Shown: piece by piece, positions 49,101-60,740 of the stretch | Numbering within the stretch: the first letter of the stretch is position 1 | Layout of the letters: every line of letters begins with the position of its first letter | Source of the DNA: Rhynchonema sp. JSB1_4 | Taxonomy: Eukaryota > Nematoda > Chromadorea > Monhysterida > Xyalidae | DNA length: 64,000 nucleotides | Reading direction: 5' to 3' | Assembly (NCBI GenBank): GCA_030248065.1 | Contig: JASAMV010001328.1 | Span: 1-64,000 of the forward strand | The notes under the pieces: model-generated | Seen by the model: only the letters and a program-made list of their open reading frames with translations | What the model was told of the DNA's origin: nothing | Database searches by the model: none | Program-made: the position numbers and the translations under genes

Positions 49101-49989
49101 GCCCCATGAGTGCCGAAAAACACACACTACGGTAAGCCCTTAGACAAAGTGCAGATAAGTTGTTGTGGCGTCAAAAACACAGGTTATTTAGGAAAAGCAT
49201 TCAGCCGCCCAGATTCCTGGGATCGGCTATATCTGGATGAGGCAGCCAAATGTGTTTTCACTCATAAATCACACGAGATATGCATTTCAAATGTGGGTGC
49301 AGTCTCCAAAAGGAAAGACAGACCAAATAAGTCCTTGTGCTCTGGTAAAGGCACAATTTCTCAGCTCCACAAACCCAGGGTACACAGGAAACAAGCGTCC
49401 GAGTAATGGTCGAAACCATTGAAGAAAAAGCGTGAGACGCAAGCAAATATACTTTGCTTTTTTATTTTGCTACGTGTGGCCAAGTTCATCCTGACGCTGA
49501 TCTGGGGACTTTATAACCGCACAAAGTTTTTTGTGCGTGATTTTATTATCAGTAAACGCTTTTGTGATTGTGTTTTACGAACACACAAACAAAATGTTGT
49601 CATTTTATGCAATGACGCCATTCGTGCACACACGTGCGGTTTTGCTTTGCTGAAAACATGTTGAGTGAAAAAGGCGCGCGATAAAAAAACATTTCGATGC
49701 CAAAATGGAGCCCTAGAAGCGATAAGAGCGAAGCGAAGCTCATTGCTCCGAGTTTTTTGTTTGAAAAAAAGGAAAATGAAAAACTTATATTCAATGGATA
49801 TCACTTTGGTCGGGATTGTTCAGGGACGGACGGGGACAACTTCGAGCGCGTGGAAAAGTTGCATCCTGGCCAGTTCTTCTGGTTGACCATCGGTCGTGCA
49901 GTCAACATTGCGTTGAACAGTGGTGTGCTAGAAAGCTGATACCGACGTTTTTCAATTGAAGCCCGCTCTTCGTATGATCTCTCGGGGGG
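49101..49989. other. Stretch without a recognised gene
   Basis: Short overlapping frames only. No repeat partner was seen within the window. Confidence 0.4.
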
Positions 49990-51690
49990 TCCAAGTGGAA
50001 AATTTTCGCTTAAAGGGCTCGGGACATAACCGAAGGAAGGGTAGCAGGACATATTGTTACACACCGTTGGAAGACATTCCGACAGCCTATGTCACGCATA
50101 AATTTTAAGCTATTTGGAGACTCGCTATCTCTTGGTAGAGGGACTTTTCGTTCCGGAAAAAACTGAATTTTTGCCCAAATTGGAACGACCGGTGCAGAAA
50201 CCCCAAACGAGTTGAAGGTCAAGTCACACGTGGATAGGATTACAACAGCTTCGGAATAACTTACCATTACAACTTCAGTCGCTCAAACTATTGCTTCACA
50301 TGGTGAGGGTGCGAAACGTTCCGAAAATCGGCCTTATTTTTCGATAACACAAGTTTGTCCCTACATTTTGAGATCACGCTTAGCGCTGTGGAAATAAGAA
50401 CGCAATGAGGAAATAGAGCATCGTCGAAAGTATCAGAAAATAAGGTTTGTAAATTTTTTAACTCATGGCTAGCTCCGTGACAGGCCTAAAAATAGATTAA
50501 ATTGCCGCCAAATTAGGTGGTTACATTCATCGCCAGAATTTTGACACACAAAGGCCACAGATTGTATCGGATTCGAAGCAAAAAATTGAGAGAAACGTCT
50601 GGCTTAACAACCTATCACGGTCCGAAGATCTCATGGTCTACAAATCTCTCGGGGCAGCCATACTAACCTGAATATGATATTCAGCTATAAATGCTTACTG
50701 TTAACAGCTCTTGTAAATGTGACAGCACCAAACAATGTGTCTCGGGAGTAGCTTTCGAACGATATATAACAAGCCCCAAGAAATTCTTACGCTTAAGGGT
50801 AGAGGCTAAAAAATTGCTTTTTTGACGATTCTGGAATGAACCGTCACGTTACCGTGTGCGATTTCGGAATTTTGACCGCTTCTTGTCCATAGTAAGAAAT
50901 AGTATGGGCATGTTATATATCGTTCGATAGCTACTTTAAAGCTACATCGGTTGGTGCTATCAAATGTGCAATAGTCGTTAACAGTAACGAATTATAGCCA
51001 AACATCTTATTCAGGTTGGCAATGCTGCAGCAGCCGGTCCGTGGAGTTTGAAGTTTTGAAACTTGTCTAGATTGTTGGACTGTGCGTTTATTTGACTTTC
51101 TCGTTTCCAATGCAATGCAATACGTGGCTTATTTACATCACATTTCCGTCAATGAATGCAACTATGCAATTTAGGGGCAATTTTTAGGTCTTTTTCGGCC
51201 TGTCACGCCGCTATCTAAGTGTTTCCAAATTTAAAAACCTTATTTTCTGGTACTTTGGGAAACGCTCTATTTTTCTATTGCACTTTCATTTCTGCAGTAC
51301 AAAGCGCGGCCTCAAAATTTAGAGACAAACTTGTGTTTTCGAAAAATGTGGCCGATTTTTGGAACATTTCGCACCCTCACCGAGTGAAGCAATGCTTTCA
51401 GCGACTGAAGTTCTCATGATAAGTTATCCAGAAGCTGTTGTAATCCTATCCACGTGTTACTTGACTTTCAACTCATTTGGGGTTTCTGCACCAGTCGTTT
51501 CAAGTTGTGAAAAAATCTACTTTTTTCTGGAACGAAAAGTCGCTCTACCAAGAGATAGCGAATCTCTAAGCAGCTTAACATTTGTGCGTGATATATGCTG
51601 TCACGTTGCTTTCCAACGATGTATAACACTGCGCTCTGCTGCCCTTCCTTCGGTTGTGTCCCGAGCCCTTTAAAGGCCGTCGATTTATTT
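49990..51690. mobile_element. 1.7-kb divergent foldback element
   Basis: The left half pairs with the right half around about 50840. aagggctcgggaca (50012) pairs with tgtcccgagcccttt (51657). ctcttggtagagggac (50129) pairs with gctctaccaagag (51542). tcacatggtgagggtgcgaa (50297) pairs with ttcgcaccctcaccga (51369). gtgacaggcct (50478) pairs with ggcctgtcac (51198). gaacgatatataaca (50758) pairs with tgttatatatcgttc (50910). The arms are clearly diverged, so it is old. The related open frames in the two halves (minus 50267-50010, plus 51359-51673) follow from symmetry. Confidence 0.75.
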
Positions 51691-52404
51691 CTTCTGTACC
51701 ACGCTTTTTTAACCGAGTAAATTTAACAGAATCGTTCAAGTGTTTTGTGGTCAGTGACCATTGTAGTATCGTGCTTTTCTGTTGTTTCAATAATGGTTCG
51801 ATGAAGAACTCCAAATCAAGGTCACATATGACATCACAATGACAAAATACTGCCCTCCACCAACAACACCCGGTTTTTCGCGTGGCCACCGAGGGCTGTA
51901 AGTGAAAACGATTGAGCTTAAAGTCCGTAGAGGCTCTGATGGGAAGTTCTCTTCTTGTCGGAGGGCCCATTTTCCGCTAATTTCAGCTTTGATTCCGGTA
52001 CGCGTGAAAGGTGACCAAAGATTGTCAACGATTCTCATGTGCTTAACAGTCATCAATGAATTTTAAGCATATCAAGTGATCGAAGATACCTCACCCAGAC
52101 TGAAAACCCACATAAAGACGATTCTGCATCTTTTCGGTCCAGCGTACTTTCTGTCCATGTCACCTTTCGGTCCACAAACATTTCGGTTCAGGTTCGTTTC
52201 GGTGAATGTACTTTTTGGTCCACCGCATTTATTTGAGTCCCTGGTTCAAAATGCGCTGCAAATGAAAAGAACATCGATAATCAGTACCGCATGACCAAGA
52301 AATACCTTTTCATAGTAAAGGGCCACGGGTGCATTACCCATGCGCGCCCCAGCTCGTTGCTTATGGGGGCTCGTTGAAACATCAAGCTTGTATGGCTTGT
52401 TAGG

Positions 52405-52465
52405 ATGGGCTTAGGCGTACACTTGTGGCTTAGGCTTAGGCTCAGGCTTAAGCTTAGGCTTATAC
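52405..52465 (+). repeat. Interstitial TTAGGC-like tract
   Basis: ggcttaggcttaggctcaggc, followed by ttaagcttaggctta, is a degenerate run of the hexamer TTAGGC, the usual nematode telomere unit. It is short, imperfect and inside a mobile element, so it is weak evidence for telomere origin or taxonomy. Confidence 0.5.
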
Positions 52466-52579
52466 TGAGTGTATTGATACGTTTGAGGTGGTGTGAGGCG
52501 GGTGAGGTTTAGAAACTTCCACAAGCCTAATGCAAAAAGGAAACTGATGTACAGTAATCTCATTTTTTACTCAAAATAC

Positions 52580-52687
52580 CTGATTCATGTGACCGCCACA
52601 GTTTGGATTGACATTCGGATGAGCCTGTCTTTGACCACCACCGCCGCGACCACCTCCACGATTATTGCCTCGGCCTCGACCCGACAT
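52580..52687 (-). CDS. First exon of an RGG/glycine-rich protein, possibly captured
   Basis: From ATG at 52687 the minus strand encodes 36 residues beginning MSGRGRGNNRGGGRGGGGQR and continuing with a PNVNPNCGGH segment. It ends MNQ at a plausible donor, gtattt (phase 0). Arg-Gly-Gly clusters at a protein start are typical of RNA-binding or nucleolar proteins. I find no following exon on the minus strand down to 49990. Because it sits in the spacer of a foldback element, it is more likely a captured gene fragment than a live gene. Confidence 0.42.
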
Positions 52688-53067
52688 CTCTCTCTCTCTC
52701 TCCCTCTAAGCCTCACGACAAGTGACAAGTATACGCCTAAGCCCATCTCTAGACAAGCCATACAAGCTTGATGTTTCAACGGGACAACATAAGCAACGAG
52801 CTGGGGCTCGCATGGGTAATGCATGCGCGGTTCTTTACTACGGAAAGGGATTTCTGGGTCATGCGGTACTGATTATCAACGTCCTTTTCATTTGTAGCGC
52901 ATTTTGAACCAGGGATTCAAATAATTGGGGTGGACCGAAAGGTACATGGACCGAAACGAACCTGGTCCGAAAAGTACCTGGACCAAAATGTTTGTGGACC
53001 GAAAAGCACCTGGGCCGAAAGGTGACGTGGACCGAAAAGTACGCTGGATCGAAAAGATACGGAATCA

Positions 53068-54047
53068 CAAGGACAAACCACACAGTGACGGCAATCTTCG
53101 AGAAAAACAACACACCCTAAACGGCCTTCCTTTATGGCTATTTTATTGCACAGTCTATTTCTGATGTGGCCGTTTCGCCGCCTCCCACCCAGCTTGAAAT
53201 AAGTTTGTTTGGGGAGGCAATTTATGACTGTCGCTTGGCAGTTTGGTCTGTTATCTTCTTCGCGTTGATTAATCGAGCTCCATCCATTGCCACTACATAC
53301 ATACATCCTACAAATAACCAGCAAATGCAAACGAAGTTGTCCGTGAGACTTTTATTCATTTTGTCTTTACGCACTACTAGTTGTACGGAATAAAAATCAC
53401 GTAGGCTGTAAGTAGCACGAAGGATATGTTCGTGGTCCGATAACAATATTTGTAGTTCTTAAAAAAAGAAAACCTGAACAAAAGTTTTACGATTATGCAA
53501 CAGAACACTCGAGTATATTTTATGGTATATTTATATACAAGATATCACCGGTCATGCATTCACGAACTCCAGGAAAGAAAATAAGCCAAATATGATTGAT
53601 CGTAGAACCGTTGATCGGAGCATATGAATCACAAGAAATTTAGCACGACAAAGTCACTTTAGTACGTTGAACTGTTTGGATTTACGTTAAATGTGGTCAG
53701 AGCCAAAAAGTGATATGCTAAAATTTAAAAAGTGAAATGAATCTTTCTGGGGGTATTGTTTTCTGTACTGATAAGACTTGGCACTTACAAAATCTGAAAA
53801 ATTTGGTCCAAAAGTTGCACAACCTGAACGGAAAATGAATTGTCAAAAAAGACCCAAATTCATGATTGTATGAAGCTATAGCAACTCCGTAATAATTGGA
53901 GGTCACAACGTGAGAAGTCAAGATTGGAGTCCAAAAACAGCGAAAGAATGAAGACGCAAAATGATCACTGAAACACACACGACAAAGAAACTTTACAAAA
54001 AATCAGCAAAATAATAACGAGCTAGCTACCGTAATTCCGGACCCAAT
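53068..54047. other. 3' flank of the SLC6 gene, no recognised gene
   Basis: A/T-rich DNA with short open frames only. I see no clear canonical poly(A) signal close to the SLC6 stop and no repeat. Confidence 0.4.
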
Positions 54048-57000
54048 TTACGCATTGTATTGTCCCTTGTATGGCTGGTACCCGCTGGTCTGCGTGGCAT
54101 GCACGGCGTTATAGTTCAGCGGTGGGAGTTGGCCGGACCTTTCTGTTGCGTACGCTGGATTCGCTTGACCACCGTCTTTGGTCAATGGTCGCATGTTGAA
54201 TGTTTCGGAATCTATGAGTTTGTACAATTTTTTATTGTTCCAATGAGAATAAATGAGAAAAGTAAAACTAGAGCATAAAATAAACAATGGCGAAAGCATT
54301 ACATACCTTGCGCATCAGCCGGTTTCCATAAATCTGTGGGTTCAATCAGCCATCTCCATTTATGAGTTGAACCGTCCTGAAGGACAACAGGCTTGATAAT
54401 CAATCAGGGCACAAGAATCAACATTACTAAATTGAACAAAACAAAAAGGAAGATTTACAGTCAGGAAATAGTACCTATGTAGATAATTCAGAAAAACAAA
54501 AGGACAGAATTAAACAAAATCAAAGAGAAATTCAACAAACCGGTGATTGGCCCATCGCAGCTTTGACAACGTTGATGATGGCAAACAACGGGATCCAGAT
54601 GACACACGCAATGGTGATCAACCAGCCAATTAGTTCGCCCCAGATCGGGAAAATATAATCGCCTTCGGACGTGCGCTCGTAACTGATCCAAGATGCGATT
54701 AGCACACCCTGAAGATGAATGGATATTCGATTATCGATTCGAGCATTTTCGGTGCACTGGCTGCAGTTTTGTCTGCCTCTTTGTGAGCCTAACTCCAGGC
54801 CAAAGCTTGGGTTCAAGGTGCAAGTTTTAGCAAGCCTATTAAAAAATGCGTGAAGAGTGCCGCAACTTTTCGTTATTCTGTGCGGGATGTACAACCGTGA
54901 GGTACAAGCACACTTCCGAACAAACGTTTTGAGGTTATGTTGAGCCTGCTTCGCATTTGAGCGGAGAATCACGTTGAGGTCTTTCAAATATCAGGTATGT
55001 AGACCCTCACGAAGCTTCTGTACTTACCAGTCACATAACAGCCAACAAATGAAACATCAGCCAACGTACCCCGAGCAGAAGCGGCGTGAGCACGGCCCAG
55101 TTGACCCACCAATACCAGTTGGTCGGGTAGCCGAGCACTTTCCAGAGCATGTTCGGCGCCCGTCCCATCATGAGGTCGATGTCCTTGATGAATCGACGAA
55201 TGCCGTACACCCACGAAACCATGCAGATTTCGGCCAGACACGCCAACACCAACACCCAGCCGGCTGCGAAGTTGTCCATCAATGTTATAATGTAGGTGCC
55301 GTTCTGGAATATTAGTCAGGTATATATGTTTGTGGTGATGTTTCAAATCACATTGCACGTTCTACCGATGGACGTTATCATAAACATAATCAGCGAAAAA
55401 TAGGCCAAATGCGTTGGTTGAAAGTTGAGCTTCGTGCGTCGACCCTGATCTTGCAAGGCGACCCATAAAAAGTGACCCAATCTTTGGGTGGCAATTCGAG
55501 GACACAATGACTACAGTTCGAACAAAACATTCTCGGGCTAATTACACGCTTACCCACATGCGTATTACCTATACTCTTTTTTGGCTCGGACCCAAATTTA
55601 AGAAACAAAATCTCTGTCATTTGCACAAACACACTGGACCTGTTTGAAACAATTTCAAGCAAACAACAAAAAAATCCCCCTGATTGAACATGGCGACTAA
55701 CCGGACAACACAACATCAGCCCAAATAGGAACGATACGAAACATACGCCGCCAACGACACAAACTTTGAGTAACGGTTTACGTAGATGTGGCCAGTTGTC
55801 ACAGATTGACGTGATCACCACTTCGACTATAACAAGCTGCAATGAAACATCAGTTATGAAGTGCTCATGTGGGACCATCAGGAGTGTGAAAACATATTTT
55901 ACGCTGAAATTTATCCTCATCTAAAAAGTCCCGTGACCAGGGCTAATGTTTTCCAATCTGATGACCAAGTCGGACACTGGCTGCTTAACAAGAACGGTCG
56001 AGAACTGAGATATACATATATTATGTACATACGGACGTGATTAAAGAGAAAAAATAACAAGAAAATAGAAAACACACCTGCGAATCGATGCCGAGCAAGA
56101 CCAACATGAAGAAGAACAAGAGTGACCAAAGCCACGACGGTTGAATGCGGGCCAGGGCGTCGGGATAGGCGACAAACGCCAGCGTTGGACCACTAGCTGC
56201 GATAGCGGCCACTGGAAAGCGGGTGTGTTAACCCTGAATTCCTGAATTATGAAGGGAAGCCAAGCAAGCCAACCTTCCTGTCCAGTCTGTTTTGCCATAA
56301 AGCCAATGATCGGAAAGATGACGAAACCGGCGAACACGCTCGTGCCACAATTGCCCAACACAACGATCATCGTGTCCCTGAATTAGCAAGGGGAGTTTAT
56401 TGATGGATAAAATGAAAGAGAAAATGCTCACATAAATTTTTAGAACATTAAAAAATTGCCAAGCTTGGCGATCGGACATGGGATCGGACCTGAATTGGCA
56501 AAGCGACTTTTTGCACCTTAGGATATTTCGGTATTCATGTATAGTCCAACCACGAACTCATGAGACGACTTATTTTGAAGTTGACTTGAACGGATCCAAT
56601 AATGTTCCGGTTCCACGTATTTCGGAAATGAAAGAAAGAGAAACGCATGTATTTTTTCAAAAACACGCTCTAAACATCGGTGCGTAAATTCCCTTTTGAC
56701 TCCCAAAACATTTGTGTGTTGAACGATGTTGCTGTTCACGTAAGCACGCAACAAATTGAGGTCAGCCAGCTGGAACTTGTCATCATGTCTCTCGGCCCAA
56801 TCTCTTTCTTTTGTTTGCGAAAACACGTGTAACCGGCCCATTTTTTAATATGGCCAAGCGAGCTTCAAAAAGAGTCGTCTCATGATCACGTGGTTGGACT
56901 ATACTAACGTGTGGCTCCTAGCAAACAACCTTTTGCATTGGGAAATATTAATGCAATCAGAAAACCTAGAAATTTACTAACGTTTTAGAATGTAAATTTG

Positions 57001-60000
57001 CATTAGAAAAAGTCGCTTGTCCAAGGCAAATCTGGACACATGCGATCACAAAGTTTGATATCGTCATACAACAAGTATGATACAGCAACTAAATATTTTC
57101 GAGTTTCGATTTCGGTATTTTCGATACGTTGTAAACGTCAGTGTTAGCTCGGTCGAAAGCTCGGTGTGTGAAAGCGCCACTAGTGCGAGCGTCTGCTGGG
57201 CAGGGTTGTTTCAAAAAAATGGTTAATTAACAAAAATTTTCTAAAAATTTTTTTTATGAAACTCAGATTTTGCTTTTTTTAAAAAAAAGTTGCCCAAAAT
57301 GGGCTGAAATGTCCAAAAATGGCCTTTTTCGAGGCAAAAAATTGGCACTTTTTTCTGTGGACGGGACAATTTTTCCAAAATCGCGCCTGCGGCGCCCTGT
57401 ATTGTTCCCAAATCCGTAGAGGGATGCGCGGGGCTGGTCTTTTATAGTGATGTGGCACCGATAATGTACTACTGCATGTTACTACACATGAATGTATATA
57501 TGCAGGTCTGGTGCAAAACCAGGAGCGCAAAGTCGATCTGACACGCAAGATTTGGGCTGTAATCGATATTTTGATGGTCGTATATCAGATATACGGCATT
57601 AGATGCATTAAAATACGTTGTACTGCATGCTACAATACATTAGAGTAACATCGTTAGTGAACATCAACCTCAGACTGGTCGGAGACCATAGAATCTGCAC
57701 AATACTACCGGGTGTCACCACACAAGTTGGGTCTCAGGCGAAAATTTTTCAATTTTTGAAAAATATGTTGTATCGATTTCATTTATCCTGAAACGTCGTT
57801 TACGTTTGCAACACTTTTTCTAATAAAAAAATTTCGTAAAAAAAAATCAAAAAAATTTTTTTTTTAAAAAAAGCTCGTTAATTAAAAAAAAATTTTCAAT
57901 TCAACCCTGCTGCTGGGTGACCCCCTTAGACCGAGCTTTCGACCGAGCTTTACATCGACGTTACACCAACTTTTTTGTTTACCCCGCTTCAAAAATTCCA
58001 CCCTAAATCACAAACCGAAACACAAACCTGAGCAAGTTGTTGTTGAATTCGTTGTAGCTGGCCAGTGTCGTCAATCCGCCTCCGCCGAGTGAAAGCGAAA
58101 AGAAAATCTGAATGGCCGCGGTCACCCAGGTGCTTGCCTTGGCGACATGTTCGAAATCGGGCACGATGTAGTACTTGATACCCTCCCATGCACCGTCCAG
58201 GGTCACACCTCGGATCAGTAGAATCACGAGAATCACGTACGGAAATGTTGCCGTGAAGTAGACAACCTGAAAATGCGCGCGAGTGAGGGCAGTGGGTTCA
58301 GTGACTACAAGAGAGTTTTGTTTTGGAAACGTTAGATGAAACTGTATTGTTGTATTTTTTGGAGGTCATTCTACAAATTCATTTTCACTGGTCTAAGGCC
58401 TGCAGTGCCGATTGGAAGTGAAAGCAAACCTAAACGGGACACAGATCCAAGCACTCGACCAATTAGAACAAGGCTGTGCCAGCGGAGACCGAAGCATCTT
58501 GCAAACACCTATACGGTGTTTACATATAAGTCTGCTGGCATGAGGGTGTTCTGGGTCCAGGACGTGGTCGGTACAGTTTCTGTTCTCCAAACCAAGTGGG
58601 CATGGGACAATAATGCCCAAGTATATAATGTTTCACAACACCAACTTTTCCCGACGATTTCACGCCACGAATGAGACAGCAGAAGACCAGCACCCACGAG
58701 AACACCAGACAAACAACGAGCTCCCATTTTGGCAGACCGCCGTATTCGAGACCGTCGGATTGGCCGAGGATGTAGTATTTGCTGGATAATAATTATGGAG
58801 AAATTTGAAAAGTAAATAAAATCGATGCTCTTATATGGCAAAATGGTATTATTTCGTTGTGTTTATGCACTTCAATCATTTATATTATGCAGTGGTGCAG
58901 CGTGTTTTGATGGCACGTGCCATCCTGCTGTTTTCCCAGTAGGCTGGTGCACAAGGTCCTCGTCAGTGCTAAAATGCACCAGGTGGCCATGCGACGAAAT
59001 TTTACGTATTTTACTGCCGTTCTAGTGCAGGATCACCTCTCGATTGCATTCCACAGAGTAGCCAGCCTGGTGCCCCACACACGTTGGCGAGTTTCGGAGG
59101 ACAAAAAAGAGCAGAGTAGACTGACTTGTATTCCTTCGAGGGACTGGTTCGATTGGTCACGGTAGTCGTCTTTCCGTCTATAGTCACCGTGCGCACTTCG
59201 AGGAACGCTGCGATCTGTGTCTGCGTGAATGTCTGGTCGTTGATGTTGATGCTGAATTGGCCGTTGTCGTGACACTGTCCGTATGCGTACCACTCGTTTG
59301 ACGTGCAGTTCTTGGCCACTACGTCGTCGTAACAGACTGCAGGAAATGTTGGCATTTTTAGAGCTTAATGACGAGGATATTGTGAAGCTGATGCACTCCC
59401 TCGCGCACGGATTTATTGTTCGGAGCGCGAACGTGCAGTGAAATAAAATTATCTTTTCATTCAAGAGTCTTAAAATGTGGATGATAGCTATCGTTGCATA
59501 CATATGTGTACCAATACAAATGAAGGACGTATTCTAAGATGGAGGCGCGCACGGATATCGTCGTTTAGGTACGATCACAAGTCCGATAGACATTGCAGCA
59601 CAGTGTTTTGTGACCAGACGAACTCACGAACTCCAAATGCCATTGCATGAGCAAACCCTGGAAAATGTTGCACAAAAAACCGAAAATTTTCGTGCAACTT
59701 ACAAGCAGTGTTCCATTCATTGTCACATCCCTCCCAGGGCATGCCGTTGAAACTGAACGACGCGACAAAGTATCTGACCGACCAGGCGATGATCATGTTG
59801 TAGTAGATGCCGGTGAACACCGAACTAGCGATCATCGCGTGACCGATGCCTGAAAATCAGGGGAAATTTATTTTGTCTCAACAAAAGAGTTCTGCCCGCC
59901 ACTACCAAAAATTCCCACACGCACTGCTAAAGGCCGTCATGTCGGGGAATTAGTGTTGCAATACCAAATATCGATGGGAATGATAACAGTAGTGATGGAA

Positions 60001-60740
60001 CATTACCATTTGCTGATCGTTTGTCAACGACAAAGACATTTTCACCATTAAACAGTACGAAAAATACTCAGACCGACCGGTGAAAATCGGGCACATCCGT
60101 CTGTAGAGCAGATGCGGTGTGAGTGCTGCGTATTGACCGATGGCCAACTCCATGTAGAATGTGGGAAATCCGGCGAAAATCATCATGATGAAATACGGGA
60201 TCATGAAAGCGGCTGGAAAAACATTGAACAGCGTTTTTTCAGGAATGTACGACTTTCATTCCTATAAGTGTGCCATGATTTTCGGGTTGGCGTAATTACA
60301 TACTGCATGTGCTGTTCATGATGACCACCAATTCCGTGGCCTCATCGATAGTCATGATAACAAAAAGGGCGAATTTCCTTACCATCTGTATTGTACTTGG
60401 TTGGTACATGGATTTTTTTGAAACTATGCCTGATCCGTAAAGCGTATGCGACGCGCGTGTTCGTGTTAGCAATGGCGATAACGGGACAGTCAGGTATAGC
60501 CAAACACGTGCGTCGTGCGCTTTGTGGATCAGGCAATGAATTTGAAAATTGCCCTTAGTGGGCTGTGGTTATGCAAATGTTACATGGAAATTAAAAAACT
60601 TATTACGAACCTCCTCCACTCTGGCCGCACAGATACGGGAATCGCCAGACATTTCCCAGACCGACAGCGTAGCCAAGACAGGACAGAATGAAGTCCAACT
60701 TGCTGCCCCATTGCTCTCGCTTTTCGTCTTCGTGAACCAT
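54048..60740 (-). CDS. SLC6 Na+/Cl- dependent transporter, glycine/amino-acid branch
   Basis: Thirteen exons: 60740-60611, 60212-60078, 59849-59703, 59336-59126, 58781-58646, 58266-58028, 56377-56274, 56211-56078, 55836-55702, 55303-55070, 54708-54541, 54376-54307 and 54211-54048. They total 2007 bp and 668 residues. TM1 is [16 protein letters not shown], with Asn30 a sodium ligand. Gly27 stands where monoamine transporters have Asp, which excludes that group. TM3 and its flanks are [14 protein letters not shown]. The long second outer loop has cysteines and NCTS and NRTS glycosylation sites. [14 protein letters not shown] is typical. TM6 reads [23 protein letters not shown]7 [14 protein letters not shown] and TM8 [14 protein letters not shown]. 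The C-tail is Gln/Tyr-rich. The product should import a small amino acid, glycine-like, at the plasma membrane. An in-frame open stretch continues upstream of the ATG, so the start is not certain. Introns carry MITEs. Confidence 0.93.
56540..56904. mobile_element. MITE family B member in an SLC6 intron
   Basis: Arms TATAGTCCAACCACG...GAGACGACTT (56540-56572) and AGTCGTCTC...GTGGTTGGACTATA (56870-56904). The ends match those of 40994-41214. A second, outer inverted pair (gcgactttttgc near 56503 and gaaaaagtcgc near 57003) suggests that it is nested in another element. Confidence 0.7.
57201..57909. mobile_element. hAT-type MITE, 709 bp, in an SLC6 intron
   Basis: Ends CAGGGTTGTTTC...TTCAACCCTG, with a perfect 8-bp target duplication ctgctggg at 57193-57200 and 57910-57917. 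The interior is a close relative of 48205-48928 in inverted orientation. It lies in the intron between SLC6 exons 6 and 7. Confidence 0.93.
60427..60535. mobile_element. Short MITE in the first SLC6 intron
   Basis: Arms tgcctgatccgtaaagcg... (60427-60461) and ...gctttgtggatcaggca (60502-60535) pair with a few mismatches around about 40 bp. The ends resemble the inner part of the MITE at 40994-41214. Confidence 0.65.

Larger units (their letters stand above)
52120..53067. mobile_element. Foldback element enclosing an RGG-protein exon
   Basis: Arms 52120-52450 and 52708-53067 are inverted relatives. gcatcttttcggtccagcgtac pairs with gtacgctggatcgaaaagatac. aacatcaagcttgtatggcttg pairs with caagccatacaagcttgatgtt. 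The outer part of each arm holds short direct repeats of ggaccgaaa/tttcggtcc, spaced about 17-20 bp. The inner left arm holds ttaggc repeats (52405-52465). The spacer contains the exon at 52687-52580. Confidence 0.72.

Noticed and set aside
50010..51673. Related frames on minus 50267-50010 and plus 51359-51673, suggesting a conserved protein
   Set aside because: Both lie in the arms of the 49990-51690 foldback. The similarity comes from DNA symmetry, and neither extends into a larger coding region.
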